This document shows positions 9,146-17,582 of a DNA stretch of 47,159 nt, piece by piece. Each line of letters starts with the position of its first letter. The stretch's first letter is position 1. Position numbers and translations under genes: made by a program. Source of the DNA: Nitrosomonadales bacterium (GTDB lineage Bacteria > Pseudomonadota > Gammaproteobacteria > Burkholderiales > Gallionellaceae); assembly GCA_016213335.1 (NCBI GenBank), contig JACRAQ010000045.1, positions 1-47,159 on the forward strand, in the 5' to 3' direction. A model generated the notes under the pieces. The model was not told the origin of the DNA. It saw nothing but the letters and a program-made list of their open reading frames with translations, and searched no databases.

Positions 9146-10411
9146 CTAACCGACGATGCGCACTTGCGCGAAACCGCCTCCCCGCGTGCGGAAATTGGTG
9201 GTCTGCCCCTGATACAGCCGCGCCGCCACAAGCTGCACTTGTCCGTCGTAAACATAGCAGCGCACGTCGGACTTGAGGGCAGCAAACTCCGTTCCATCCA
9301 TGCACACCGTGCGTTCGCCGGGTGCCGCCAGTCTCTGCGCCACATATCCGCCTTGCAGGATTTCTTCGAACACGCGCCGGGTAAGCTTGTCGCCACGGTA
9401 GGCGCCCTTGCTGCCATATCCGGAGACGGGCTTGAAAAACCACTGCTTGCGCTGTGCCCACCACTGCCCTGCCTCCTGCGCCTGCATGGACCGGGTTTCC
9501 GGAATACCCGCTCGCAACGTGGCGATGTCACCTTCCGCCGCACCCAGCTCACGCATAAAACCTGCGTCGCTTAGCGCGGCGAGATTGCGCTTGTCGGCAT
9601 AGCGCGCGTAGCAGCGGGGGTGCGGCGTCAGCACGGCCTTTCCGTTCAACCAGGCAGAGCGCAGCACGGCATACCGCCCCAGAGCAAAATCGGTGAGCCG
9701 GTTATAAACCAGATCCACTTTCTGCTCCCGGCAATACAGACCTTCCGGGCGCTCTTCCAGTTCCGCCGGTTCAGCGATCAGCGCCACAATACCCGCGCGC
9801 TCAAGCATCCGCTGCGCCAGCAAAAATTCCGGGTATAAGTATTGTGTTTGCGGGTTTTCATCCACGATGGCGATGGCTTGCAGCGGCTCATCGCCGCGCT
9901 CCAGCTGCCACTCGTTCCGGAACATGTCCACCCATTCCTGCTCCAGATTGTCCAAAGCAACTGCCGTGCCCGGCAGTGCCGCATCGCGCTGGCTGCGCAA
10001 TAACAAGGCATTCAGCAGGGCGCCACCGGCGTTGGTATTGATTTCAATGAGATGTGCGCCATCTTCGTTCAGGTGGAAGTCGTAGCCCATGAACACGCCT
10101 TTGGCCTCTCCTCTCTCATTTCCGGGAAGGGCGCGGGAAAGCACCTGAAGGTTGGAGAGCGCGGGTAAAGATGCCCATCCCGGCAGCCTGACCGCGCGCT
10201 CCACCGCAGCAATCACGGCGCGCATCTGCTCCAGCCGGGAGACGGCCACAAAGAGCGGGGCGGCGGCAAACAAATGGGGGCAGTGCTCTGCTATGTGCCG
10301 GAAGACAACCTCATCCAGGCCGCGCAATTCCCGCTCCAGCGCAAGCCGGTCCACTTCGGCCGAACGGCAGTCGCGGTTCAGGCTGGCGGCAAGTTCCACA
10401 CCCTTATCCAC
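9146..10411 (-). CDS. ATP-grasp-like protein of unknown substrate, 421 aa
   Basis: Not confidently assigned. Seen: IEINTNAGGALLNALLL near residues 122-138 (acidic/Asn metal-ligand style motif), YPEFLLAQRM near 217, VYNRLTDFALGRY near 257, and WFFKPVSGYGSKGAYRGDKL near 345-365, which resembles the nucleotide-binding Lys-Pro and Gly-rich loop of ATP-grasp ligases. The C-terminus (YVYDGQVQLVAARLYQGQTTNFRTRGGGFA) has the R-x-Y and Asn-rich pattern seen near ATP-grasp active sites. This suggests an ATP-dependent carboxylate-amine or peptide ligase. The start is a GTG at 10411; an in-frame stop lies 27 bp upstream. It lies 63 bp after the thiolase gene on the same strand; no pathway link is evident. 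Confidence 0.6.
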   Translation of the reverse strand: MDKGVELAASLNRDCRSAEVDRLALERELRGLDEVVFRHIAEHCPHLFAAAPLFVAVSRLEQMRAVIAAVERAVRLPGWASLPALSNLQVLSRALPGNERGEAKGVFMGYDFHLNEDGAHLIEINTNAGGALLNALLLRSQRDAALPGTAVALDNLEQEWVDMFRNEWQLERGDEPLQAIAIVDENPQTQYLYPEFLLAQRMLERAGIVALIAEPAELEERPEGLYCREQKVDLVYNRLTDFALGRYAVLRSAWLNGKAVLTPHPRCYARYADKRNLAALSDAGFMRELGAAEGDIATLRAGIPETRSMQAQEAGQWWAQRKQWFFKPVSGYGSKGAYRGDKLTRRVFEEILQGGYVAQRLAAPGERTVCMDGTEFAALKSDVRCYVYDGQVQLVAARLYQGQTTNFRTRGGGFAQVRIVG

Positions 10412-10474
10412 CCAGCACGCCTTTTCTCACTTCCTCTCCTTCAAGCCGCAGCCGCTGCAGGACGCACGTCAGCT

Positions 10475-11674
10475 TTAGAGCGCCTCGAACACACCCGCCG
10501 CTCCCATGCCCGTTCCGATGCACATCGTCACCATGCCATATTTCTGCTTGCGGCGCCGCAGGCCGTGCAGCAGCGTGGCGGTGCGGATCGCGCCGGTGGC
10601 GCCGAGCGGATGGCCCAAGGCGATCGCGCCGCCAAGCGGGTTGACCTTTGCGGGGTCGAGGCCGACATCGCGGATCACCGCCAGCGACTGTGCGGCGAAG
10701 GCTTCGTTGAGCTCGATCCAGCCCATGTCATCCAGCTTCAGCCCCACTTGGCTCAACACGCGCGGGATTGCCTCTTTCGGGCCGATACCCATGATTTCCG
10801 GCGGTACGCCCGCAACGCTGAAGCCAAGGAACTTGCCGATGGGCGTAAGGTTGTAGCGCTTCAGCGCCGTCTCGCTGCACAACAGCACTGCACCTGCGCC
10901 ATCCGACATCTGCGAACTGTTGCCCGCCGTGACCGAGCCTTTCTGCGCGAACACGGGTTTGAGTTTGCCCAGCGCTTCTACTGAAGTATCGGCGCGCGGT
11001 CCTTCATCCTGCGCTACTTCGCGCATCTTCGTTATTACATCGCGCGCATTCAAATCCGGCACATGATCTGCGATGCGATACGGTGAAATTTCGTCCTTGA
11101 ATTCGCCATTCATGATGGCCTGCATGGCGCGCTGATGGCTCAGTAATGCAAACGCATCCTGCGCCTCGCGCGACACTTTCCAGCGCTCCGCCACCTTTTC
11201 CGCCGTCAACCCCATCCCGAAGGCGATGCCGTATCGCTCGTCGCGCTCGAAGATGGCCGGGTTGAACGCCACCTTGTTGCCCATCATCGGCACCATGCTC
11301 ATGCTCTCCGTGCCCGCCGCGATCATCACTTCCGCTTCGCCGAGGCGGATGCGGTCTGCTGCCAGCGCCACCGCCTGCAAACCGGACGAGCAGAAACGGT
11401 TGACGGTCATGCCGGACACGCTGTCCGGCAGCCCCGCCAGCAACAGCGCTATGCGTGCGACGTTCATCCCCTGTTCCGCCTCCGGCATCGCGCACCCCGC
11501 GATCACATCGCCAACAGCGGCAGGGGCGAGCGACGGCGCCTGCGCCAGCACGCTCCTCAGCACATGTGCCAGCATGTCGTCGGGACGCGTGTTGCGGAAC
11601 ATGCCGCGCGGCGCCTTGCCCACCGGCGTGCGTGTCGCAGCGACGATGTAGGCTTCCTGAATTTGTCTGGTCAT
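10475..11674 (-). CDS. Acetyl-CoA C-acyltransferase (thiolase, FadA-like)
   Basis: Cleaves 3-ketoacyl-CoA with CoA to acetyl-CoA (or the reverse condensation). The 399-aa protein has the thiolase nucleophile in NRFCSSGLQ (Cys95), the catalytic His in GHPLGATG (His355) and the second Cys in CIGTGMGAAG (Cys385). The ATG at 11674 is preceded by GGAGGG; an in-frame start 51 bp upstream lacks this and adds non-family sequence. The N-terminus (EAYIVAATRTPVGK) fits degradative 3-ketoacyl-CoA thiolases rather than PhaA, but substrate length cannot be read from sequence. No fadB neighbour is present, so the pathway (fatty acid or other acyl-CoA oxidation) is open. Confidence 0.9.
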   Translation of the reverse strand: MTRQIQEAYIVAATRTPVGKAPRGMFRNTRPDDMLAHVLRSVLAQAPSLAPAAVGDVIAGCAMPEAEQGMNVARIALLLAGLPDSVSGMTVNRFCSSGLQAVALAADRIRLGEAEVMIAAGTESMSMVPMMGNKVAFNPAIFERDERYGIAFGMGLTAEKVAERWKVSREAQDAFALLSHQRAMQAIMNGEFKDEISPYRIADHVPDLNARDVITKMREVAQDEGPRADTSVEALGKLKPVFAQKGSVTAGNSSQMSDGAGAVLLCSETALKRYNLTPIGKFLGFSVAGVPPEIMGIGPKEAIPRVLSQVGLKLDDMGWIELNEAFAAQSLAVIRDVGLDPAKVNPLGGAIALGHPLGATGAIRTATLLHGLRRRKQKYGMVTMCIGTGMGAAGVFEAL

Positions 11675-11698
11675 AAACCCTCCGCTACCGTTATGGAG

Positions 11699-11744
11699 CC
11701 TCTGATTAAGTCCGCCATGAACCATGCGTGGCTTAATTCAGAGG
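11699..11744. repeat. Inverted repeat upstream of the thiolase gene
   Basis: CCTCTGATTAAG (11699-11710) pairs with CTTAATTCAGAGG (11732-11744) with one bulged base around a 21-nt loop. It lies 25 bp before the thiolase start in the 246-bp divergent gap to the gene at 11921. It may be an operator or a dispersed palindromic element. Confidence 0.5.
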
Positions 11745-11920
11745 TTCCTTATCACAATAATTTATCCACGCGCCATACCCCGAAGCTTGTTACCGCTCCG
11801 GAATGCCCGGTCCATGCCCGCAAACTATTACGTTGCCGCGCAACATGTCAAGCTACTGCCCGCCCGCTGCACGCCGCTGCCGGCTATTGACCGGAGCGGG
11901 GCGACAGGGTAGGTTAACTT

Positions 11921-12394
11921 ATGAACCTCGAAACTTGGGAAATGTTGAGCTACATGGTTACCGTCATCGGCCTGCCGCTGGCGATCTTCGTCTTTGTCTA
12001 CGAGCAGCGCAAAGAGCGGGACAGCGAAGAAGAGGAGGTGTACCAGCTGCTATCCGACAACTACCAGGATTTTCTCAAGGTCGCGCTGGAAAACCCCGAC
12101 CTGCGCTTGTTCTCGGCGGAGATGACGCCTCAGCTTACTGGTGAGCAGCGGGAGCGCATGTACATCATCTTCAACATGCTGGTGTCGCTGTTCGAGCGCG
12201 CCTACCTGCTGCTTTACGAAGAAAAAATGTCAGACAAGCAGTTGCGCCGCTGGCGCTCGTGGGAAGACTATATGCGCGAATGGTGCCAGCGCGAGGATTT
12301 CCGCGCGGCACTCGGCGAGCAATTGCGCGGCGAAGACCCCGATTTCGTGCGCTACTTGCAAGGGTTGGTCAGCGAATCCGGCACGCGCGCGTAG
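11921..12394 (+). CDS. Small membrane-anchored protein of unknown function, 157 aa
   Basis: Not recognised. One hydrophobic segment near the N-terminus (about residues 9-27, VTVIGLPLAIFVFVYEQ) is followed by a highly acidic linker (KERDSEEEEVYQLLSDNY) and an all-helical soluble domain rich in Trp and Arg (RRWRSWEDYMREWCQREDFR). The start at 11921 has a purine-rich AGGTAGG upstream. The arrangement suggests a single-pass inner-membrane protein with a cytoplasmic domain. It converges with the YdjM-like gene (22-bp gap) and is divergent from the thiolase. Confidence 0.7.
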   Translation: MNLETWEMLSYMVTVIGLPLAIFVFVYEQRKERDSEEEEVYQLLSDNYQDFLKVALENPDLRLFSAEMTPQLTGEQRERMYIIFNMLVSLFERAYLLLYEEKMSDKQLRRWRSWEDYMREWCQREDFRAALGEQLRGEDPDFVRYLQGLVSESGTRA

Positions 12395-12416
12395 CCTCCG
12401 GTTTGCCGCGAAGCGT

Positions 12417-13427
12417 TCAGTCTGCACCTGTCAGCATCCCGATAAACTGCCATATTTCCTCGCGCGACATCTGCCGCGAAGCTTCGAATTGCGCATGCAC
12501 GTCCGGATGTTGCGTATCAAGGCGGATACCCCACAGCGGACGCGTGCTCGTCGGCAACATGGCATAGCGCACGTCGCCGAGCAGGCGGGGGTCTTCCGGG
12601 TGCAGGGCCAGATAACCATCCGAGAAAAAATCAAACCGCCGCACATCCCGGTGCAACACCGAAGCAGGAGATAGCGCGGACAGGTCGCGCGGCAGATCGA
12701 AGGCGCGCACCGTGCTTCCCGGATAAACCCGTGCGGTGCCGCCAAGGCCGAGCCGGACTGCATCCACATGATAAACACCGTTGGCGCGGTAGATCGAGCG
12801 CCACAGCAACAGGTTGCCCATCGTCGGCTTGACGGTCATCTTTCCGGCCTCGTGCCCGCGTTGCGCGATGGTTGCGCGCATCGCCTCCCCGGCGCGCTGG
12901 TGCTGGAACCAGCCGGTGGCCAGATAAACGGCAGCCAGCAACAAGCCGAGGCGCGCCGGCAGCGTCTTGCGCCAGCGCAAGCCAAACCCCATCGCTGCGG
13001 CCAGCGCCAGCGAAAACAGCGGATCAAAGATAGGAACGATACTCCAGGCAATGCGCTCCTCCGAAAACGGCCACAGCACGTGCGTGCCATAGCTGGTGCA
13101 GGCATCAAGCAGGCCGCTCGTCGCGCAGCCCAGCAAGGCATAAAGATAGATGCGCCGGAAGCCGGGTGAGCATTTCAGGGCACGGAACACAGGCCACAGG
13201 ATCAGCGCGACCAGCAGCGCCCCGGCAGGAATGAATACCAGTGAATGAGTGAACTGGCGATGATATTCCAGCACCAGCAGCGGATCGGTGGAAGAGCGGA
13301 TCAGGGCATCAGCATCGGCCAGCAGCGCCGCCACAAAGCCTGTTGCGGCAGCGGCACGCATTTCGTTTTTCCGGCTGCACGACAGGGCAAGAGTGCCGCC
13401 CAGCAGGCCGTGGGTCAGAATATCCAT
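12417..13427 (-). CDS. YdjM/YfhO-type membrane-bound metal-dependent hydrolase family (DUF457)
   Basis: A 336-aa membrane protein starting MDILTHGLLGG. The family's putative metal-binding residues are visible in DILTH (His6), DADALIR, YHRQFTHSL and DACTSYGTHVLWPFS. Four to five hydrophobic segments fill about residues 60-190; the C-terminal third is soluble and likely extracytoplasmic. The family is annotated as hydrolase from motifs, without a known substrate. In E. coli ydjM is LexA-regulated; no LexA box is evident in the 182-bp divergent gap to nadC. Confidence 0.8.
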   Translation of the reverse strand: MDILTHGLLGGTLALSCSRKNEMRAAAATGFVAALLADADALIRSSTDPLLVLEYHRQFTHSLVFIPAGALLVALILWPVFRALKCSPGFRRIYLYALLGCATSGLLDACTSYGTHVLWPFSEERIAWSIVPIFDPLFSLALAAAMGFGLRWRKTLPARLGLLLAAVYLATGWFQHQRAGEAMRATIAQRGHEAGKMTVKPTMGNLLLWRSIYRANGVYHVDAVRLGLGGTARVYPGSTVRAFDLPRDLSALSPASVLHRDVRRFDFFSDGYLALHPEDPRLLGDVRYAMLPTSTRPLWGIRLDTQHPDVHAQFEASRQMSREEIWQFIGMLTGAD

Positions 13428-13609
13428 TGGCCGAAACCATTCAAATCAAAGTGAGCGCTAAACTACCACAGGTTGCCGCAGAAGGGTCTGCGATGTGCGC
13501 TGGAAGCAAGGAATGCGCGCGCTGTGGCCAATCATTCGGCGGTGCCGCACGGTCAATTGCTTTCCTGATGCAACCGAACTAGACTGGGCCAACTTGAGCG
13601 AGATATCTC

Positions 13610-14530
13610 ATGCCAGCCATCAAACAAAATATGCCCCTGCTTCCACCAGAACATGGGGAGCTCCAGGAAATCACCGCTCGCTTTAACCTTGCTCCCCACA
13701 TTCAGGCCAACGTCCGCGCCGCGCTGAATGAGGATACGGGTGATCGCGATCTCACCGCTCAACTCATTCCCGCACTGCATGTCGGCCACGCCACCGTCAT
13801 CACGCGCCAGGATGCGGTGCTGTGCGGGACGCAATGGTTTGACGGCTGTTTCAAGGCGCTCGACCCTGCTTGCGCCATCAACTGGCTTGTGCGGGATGGC
13901 GACACGATCAAGGCTGGCCAGATGCTGTGCGAGATTCGCGGCAATGCGCGCGCCATACTCACGGCGGAGCGCGCCGCGCTGAATTTTTTGCAGCTGCTTT
14001 CCGCCACCGCCACGGCAACGCGGCGCTATGTGGATGCGGTGGCAGGCACCCGGGCAAAAATCATGGATACGCGCAAGACCCTGCCCGGCCTGCGCATGGC
14101 GCAGAAATACGCGGCAAAAACCGGCGGCGGGCACAACCAGCGCATCGGGCTGTCCGACGGCATCCTCATCAAGGAAAATCACATCCTGGCAGCAGGAGGC
14201 ATCTGCTCCGCACTGGAAGCCGCGTTCCGCCTGGCCCCGGAAGGCGTGCCCGTGCAAATCGAGGTGGAAAGCCTGGGCGAGCTGCGCGAAGCACTTGGCG
14301 CAGGAGCGAAATTGATCCTGCTGGACAACTTCACGCTCGACGATTTACGGGCAGCGGTCAAACTTACCGCAGGGCGTGCAGAGCTGGAAGCATCGGGCGG
14401 AGTAACCCTGCAAACCGTGCGCGCCATTGCCGAAGCCGGCGTGGACAGGATTTCCATCGGCAGCCTGACCAAGGATGTGCAGGCCGTGGATTTGTCCATG
14501 CGGTTTACGCAATTACAAAGCCGAAAGTAA
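13610..14530 (+). CDS. nadC: Nicotinate-nucleotide pyrophosphorylase (carboxylating)
   Basis: Quinolinate phosphoribosyltransferase of NAD synthesis: quinolinate plus PRPP gives nicotinate mononucleotide, CO2 and PPi. The 306-aa protein has the NadC N-terminal domain ([17 protein letters not shown]), the [18 protein letters not shown] helix and the alpha/beta barrel with [45 protein letters not shown] and EASGGV, all active-site segments. The ATG at 13610 gives a slightly extended N-terminus; Met8 is an alternative. No other nad gene is nearby. Confidence 0.96.
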   Translation: MPAIKQNMPLLPPEHGELQEITARFNLAPHIQANVRAALNEDTGDRDLTAQLIPALHVGHATVITRQDAVLCGTQWFDGCFKALDPACAINWLVRDGDTIKAGQMLCEIRGNARAILTAERAALNFLQLLSATATATRRYVDAVAGTRAKIMDTRKTLPGLRMAQKYAAKTGGGHNQRIGLSDGILIKENHILAAGGICSALEAAFRLAPEGVPVQIEVESLGELREALGAGAKLILLDNFTLDDLRAAVKLTAGRAELEASGGVTLQTVRAIAEAGVDRISIGSLTKDVQAVDLSMRFTQLQSRK

Positions 14531-14591
14531 TTTGTCATTTCGAGCATGGCGAGAAATCCCGGGATTCCTCACATACGTTCGGAATGACAAA
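14531..14591. repeat. REP/MITE-like double palindrome (TTTGTCATT...AATGACAAA)
   Basis: A 61-bp near-perfect palindrome begins right at the nadC stop. The outer arms TTTGTCATTTCGA and TTCGGAATGACAAA are joined to inner arms GAGAAATCCC and GGGATTCCTC. This is a common dispersed intergenic form (TCATTCCGAG type). It ends 12 bp before the next start codon, so the downstream ribosome-binding site is only GGGGA in the flank. Confidence 0.75.
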
Positions 14592-14603
14592 CAGGGGAAT
14601 ACC

Positions 14604-15416
14604 ATGTGCCAACTGCTCGGAATGAACTGCAACACCCCCACCGACATCTGCTTCTCCTTCAGCGGATTCCAGAAACGCGGCGGCGCGACCGATGTTCATG
14701 CAGATGGCTGGGGCATCGCCTTCTTCGAAGGCAAGGGGGTGCGCATGTTCCTCGACCCGCAGCCGTCGGCACAGTCGCCCATCGCCGAACTGGTGCGCAA
14801 TTACCCGATCCGCTCGCTGAATGTTATCGCGCACATCCGCAAGGCGACGCAGGGCGTGGTGTCGCTGGAGAATACCCACCCGTTCATCCGCGAACTGTGG
14901 GGGCACTACTGGATCTTTGCGCATAACGGCAACCTGCCAGAATTCGACCCCGCGCTCGACGGCAGCTTCCTGCCTGTCGGCAACACCGACAGCGAGCTTA
15001 TTTTCTGCTGGCTGCTGCAAAACCTGCGCCAGCGGTTCGGCAATGTGGCACCACCGCGCGCTGCGCTGTTCGCCGCGCTGCACGAGCTGACCTGCCGCAT
15101 CGCCGGAACCGGCATTTTCAATTACCTGCTGTCCAACGGCGACTGCCTGCTTGCCCACTGTTCCACCGAGCTAGCCCACATCATCCGGCGCGCGCCTTTT
15201 GCCGTGGCGCACCTGAAGGACGAGGATGTCAGCGTGGATTTTAGCGAGGTGACCACGCCGAACGATAGGGTTGCCGTCATCGCCACCCTGCCGCTCACCG
15301 ACAACGAGCCCTGGGTCACCATGCGCCCCGGCTCACTGTGGATGTTCCACGAAGGCGAAGCGGTGGCCCACCTCGACACCATCGCCAGCCCGGTGAAATC
15401 GCTGGGCGGGGTTTGA
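14604..15416 (+). CDS. Class II glutamine amidotransferase (YafJ family)
   Basis: A 270-aa Ntn-type amidotransferase. The catalytic Cys2 follows the start Met (MCQLLGMNC), and GWGIAFFEG, AHIRKAT, THPFIRELWG, FAHNGNLP and NTDSE are the substrate-binding and oxyanion motifs of this class. Start chosen at 14604 because Cys must become residue 1 after Met removal; a longer frame from 14475 reads through nadC and the repeat. It releases ammonia from glutamine, but the acceptor of the stand-alone YafJ type is unknown. Confidence 0.92.
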   Translation: MCQLLGMNCNTPTDICFSFSGFQKRGGATDVHADGWGIAFFEGKGVRMFLDPQPSAQSPIAELVRNYPIRSLNVIAHIRKATQGVVSLENTHPFIRELWGHYWIFAHNGNLPEFDPALDGSFLPVGNTDSELIFCWLLQNLRQRFGNVAPPRAALFAALHELTCRIAGTGIFNYLLSNGDCLLAHCSTELAHIIRRAPFAVAHLKDEDVSVDFSEVTTPNDRVAVIATLPLTDNEPWVTMRPGSLWMFHEGEAVAHLDTIASPVKSLGGV

Positions 15417-15468
15417 TTTTTCCCAAACCGCCTCCACCTACAGCCCATCGTCAATCGAAAGAAAAGCC

Positions 15469-15903
15469 ATGAGCGATTCCCTGCACATTGTCTGCCCGTA
15501 TTGCGATGCGGTAAACCGCGTCCCCTCCGGTAAGCTGGCGGAACAGCCTGTTTGTGGCAAGTGCAGGCAGCGGCTGTTCACCGCTCACCCGGTGGAACTC
15601 AACAGCGGCAATTTTCAGCAGCACATCGCGCGCAGCGACATTCCGGTGCTGATGGATTTCTGGGCGCCGTGGTGCGGCCCATGCCGCATGATGGCGCCCG
15701 CCTTCGTGCAGGCCGCCGCGCAACTGGAACCGGGAATGCGCCTGGCCAAGCTGAACACGGAAGAAGCGCAGGAGCTTGCGGCACGCTTCAACATCCGCAG
15801 CATCCCGACGCTGGCATTGTTCAAGGGCGGGCACGAGGTCGCGCGCCAGGCCGGAGCGATGGATGCCGCAGGCATCGTGCGGTGGGCGCAAATGCACCGT
15901 TAA
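15469..15903 (+). CDS. trxC: Thioredoxin 2 with N-terminal zinc finger
   Basis: Cytoplasmic thiol-disulfide reductase. The 144-aa protein has the TrxC zinc-binding pairs Cys9/Cys12 and Cys29/Cys32, then the thioredoxin fold with active site WAPWCGPC (Cys69, Cys72) and the cis-Pro loop SIPT. In other bacteria trxC is part of the oxidative stress response; no OxyR site could be confirmed here. It stands between an amidotransferase gene and an ene-reductase gene on the same strand, with gaps of about 50 bp. Confidence 0.95.
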   Translation: MSDSLHIVCPYCDAVNRVPSGKLAEQPVCGKCRQRLFTAHPVELNSGNFQQHIARSDIPVLMDFWAPWCGPCRMMAPAFVQAAAQLEPGMRLAKLNTEEAQELAARFNIRSIPTLALFKGGHEVARQAGAMDAAGIVRWAQMHR

Positions 15904-15958
15904 TTTTTTCCGGTTTGGATTAAGCTAGCAGTTACCGCAACTCATACATGGAGCCGCC

Positions 15959-17044
15959 ATGACCGCAAACATCACCCTGTTCTCGCCCATCCAGCTCGGC
16001 CCTTACACTTTGCCCAACCGCATGGCGATGGCGCCGATGACGCGCAACCGCGCCGGTGAGGGCAATGCCCCGCAGCCGCTCAATGTTGAATACTACGCGC
16101 AGCGCGCCAGCGCCGGGCTGATCATCACCGAAGGCGCGCAAATTGCCGCCGATGCGGTAGGCTATCCCGCCCCGCCCGGCATTCACAGCGTGACGCAGGG
16201 TGAAGGCTGGAAACGGGTGACCGATGCGGTGCACACCAGGGGCGGGCATATCTTCCTGCAACTGTGGCACTGCGGGCGCATTTCCCACCCGTCCCTGCTG
16301 CCCGGCGGCAAGCCGCCGGTCGCTCCATCTGCCATCAAACCGGGCGGGCAGGTATACACCTATCAGGGCATGCAGGACTATGTGATTCCGCATGCACTGA
16401 CGATTCCAGAAATTACCGCCATCATCGGGCAATATCGCGAGGCTGCAGAAAATGCGCTGGCAGCCGGCTTTGACGGCGTGGAAATACACGGCGCGAACGG
16501 TTACCTGCTGGATCAGTTCCTGCGCGACGGATCGAACCAGCGCGACGATGCCTATGGCGACACGGTATCGAAACGCGCGCGGCTGATGCTGGAAGTGACC
16601 GATGCAGTGTGCAAGATGTGGGGCGGCAACCGCGTCGGCATCCGGCTTTCGCCCCTGCAGCCGTTCAACGATATGCGCGACTCACAGCCCGAGGAAACCT
16701 TCAGCCATGTTGTCAGGGAGCTCAACCGCTTTGGCCTCGCTTATCTGCACATCACCGAAATGGGCGCGGAAAAACCCGGCGCAGCAGGACCCGCGTTCGA
16801 TCTCGGCAAGCTGCGCAAAATCTGGAAGGGGGTGTATATGACCAACAGCGGCTATGATCTGGCGCGCGCCAACGCGGCGCTCGCGGCCAATGCAGCCGAC
16901 ATGGTATCGTTCGGCGTACCGTTCCTCGCCAATCCGGATTTGCCCGCGCGCTTCGCCAAGGGCGTGCCGCTCAACGCGCCAGACCAGGCGACGTTCTATG
17001 GCGGCAACGGGAAGGGATATACCGATTATCCGGCCATGGGCTGA
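15959..17044 (+). CDS. Old Yellow Enzyme family alkene reductase (NemA-like)
   Basis: FMN-dependent ene-reductase using NAD(P)H on electrophilic alkenes such as N-ethylmaleimide. The 361-aa TIM barrel shows LPNRMAMAPMTRNRA (FMN-binding Thr), ITEGAQIA, LQLWHCGRISH, the substrate-binding pair in EIHGANGYLLDQFL, GIRLSP and the C-terminal phosphate-binding VSFGVPFLANPDL. Length and motifs match NemA closely. It follows trxC by 55 bp; both fit thiol or electrophile stress, which is inference. Confidence 0.92.
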   Translation: MTANITLFSPIQLGPYTLPNRMAMAPMTRNRAGEGNAPQPLNVEYYAQRASAGLIITEGAQIAADAVGYPAPPGIHSVTQGEGWKRVTDAVHTRGGHIFLQLWHCGRISHPSLLPGGKPPVAPSAIKPGGQVYTYQGMQDYVIPHALTIPEITAIIGQYREAAENALAAGFDGVEIHGANGYLLDQFLRDGSNQRDDAYGDTVSKRARLMLEVTDAVCKMWGGNRVGIRLSPLQPFNDMRDSQPEETFSHVVRELNRFGLAYLHITEMGAEKPGAAGPAFDLGKLRKIWKGVYMTNSGYDLARANAALAANAADMVSFGVPFLANPDLPARFAKGVPLNAPDQATFYGGNGKGYTDYPAMG

Positions 17045-17055
17045 CGCTTCTGATG

Positions 17056-17192
17056 CCATGCGTGAACAGAATCACCGCTTCTCCACGCGCAACAAGGCAT
17101 GCTCAATTTCGCACACCGCTACTTGTGTTTGTGGTGTCCAGGCACTGGAAAGCTTCCGGCAGGGTTGCGATGGTGCCTTCTCCATTCGCAAG
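17056..17192 (-). pseudogene. Frameshifted copy of the 60-aa gene at 17918-18100
   Basis: Minus-strand translation gives TLPEAFQCLDT, then after a frameshift VAVCEIEHALLRVEKR and a stop. This matches NLPEDFQRLTPRHKMMVCEIVHALLRAERR of the intact copy, and the DNA is about 75-80% identical over roughly 135 bp. Indels near the middle break the frame. The two copies are direct repeats flanking hicB-hicA. A plus-strand segment at 17184-17225 reads IRKRLKLTQAEAGK, like an XRE/MqsA helix, and may be a remnant or chance. Confidence 0.6.
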
Positions 17193-17266
17193 CGGCTGAA
17201 GCTGACCCAGGCGGAAGCGGGGAAAAACAGGATTGGGGGAAGGCTGCTTACCCCGTGGTGTGGAAG

Positions 17267-17482
17267 TTACTCAAACGCAGACACGTCGAGACCTGACTGA
17301 CGCAAAATTGACGCGAATGTTCCCGGTCTGATTTCCTTGCGGCCAGCCGGAACAATCACGACGCGCCCGTTAGACACATACTTACGGTGGCTTCCTTTCT
17401 GGCTGACCAGTTTGAAGCCATGCCGCATCAGGATGCGCTCAACTTCGGTTGTAGACCAGCGTTTAACGTGAAACTCGCGCAG
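17267..17482 (-). pseudogene. hicA: HicA-type toxin lacking a normal start
   Basis: Minus-strand translation reads KRWSTTEVERILMRHGFK, then VSQKGSHRKYVSNGRVVIVP, then KEIRPGTFASILRQSGLD, and stops at 17267. This is the HicA double-stranded-RNA-binding-like fold with its catalytic His in KGSHRKY, an mRNA interferase. Codons before KRW contain no ATG, GTG or TTG; the nearest weak option is CTG at 17480-17482. A GC-rich palindromic repeat (17495-17530) sits exactly where the start should be, so the gene looks 5'-damaged. The internal ATG would delete the first helix. It lies downstream of hicB on the same strand. Confidence 0.7.
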
Positions 17483-17494
17483 CGATTCGTTTGC

Positions 17495-17530
17495 TCTTTC
17501 TCCCGCTTGCGGGGGAAAGTTGGATAGGGG
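17495..17530. repeat. GC-rich palindromic repeat at the hicA 5' end
   Basis: The core TCCCGCTTGCGGGGGA followed by AAAGTTGGATAGGGGG resembles the dispersed CTCTCCCGCTTGCGGGAGAGGG-type intergenic palindrome. Related GC-rich palindromes occur in ribD (22846-22866) and beside the toxin remnant (44536-44640). Confidence 0.55.
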
Positions 17531-17533
17531 GAA

Positions 17534-17582
17534 ACGGGCATGGCGAGTTTCATTATCAGGGGTGGCTGCTCGCCATGCCCGT
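17534..17582. repeat. Perfect 14-bp inverted repeat at the hicB 3' end
   Basis: ACGGGCATGGCGAG (17534-17547) and CTCGCCATGCCCGT (17569-17582) are perfect complements around a 21-nt loop. The right arm touches the hicB stop codon, so the hairpin lies in the hicB-hicA junction of the message. It may limit read-through, stabilise the mRNA, or be part of a repeat element. Confidence 0.7.
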
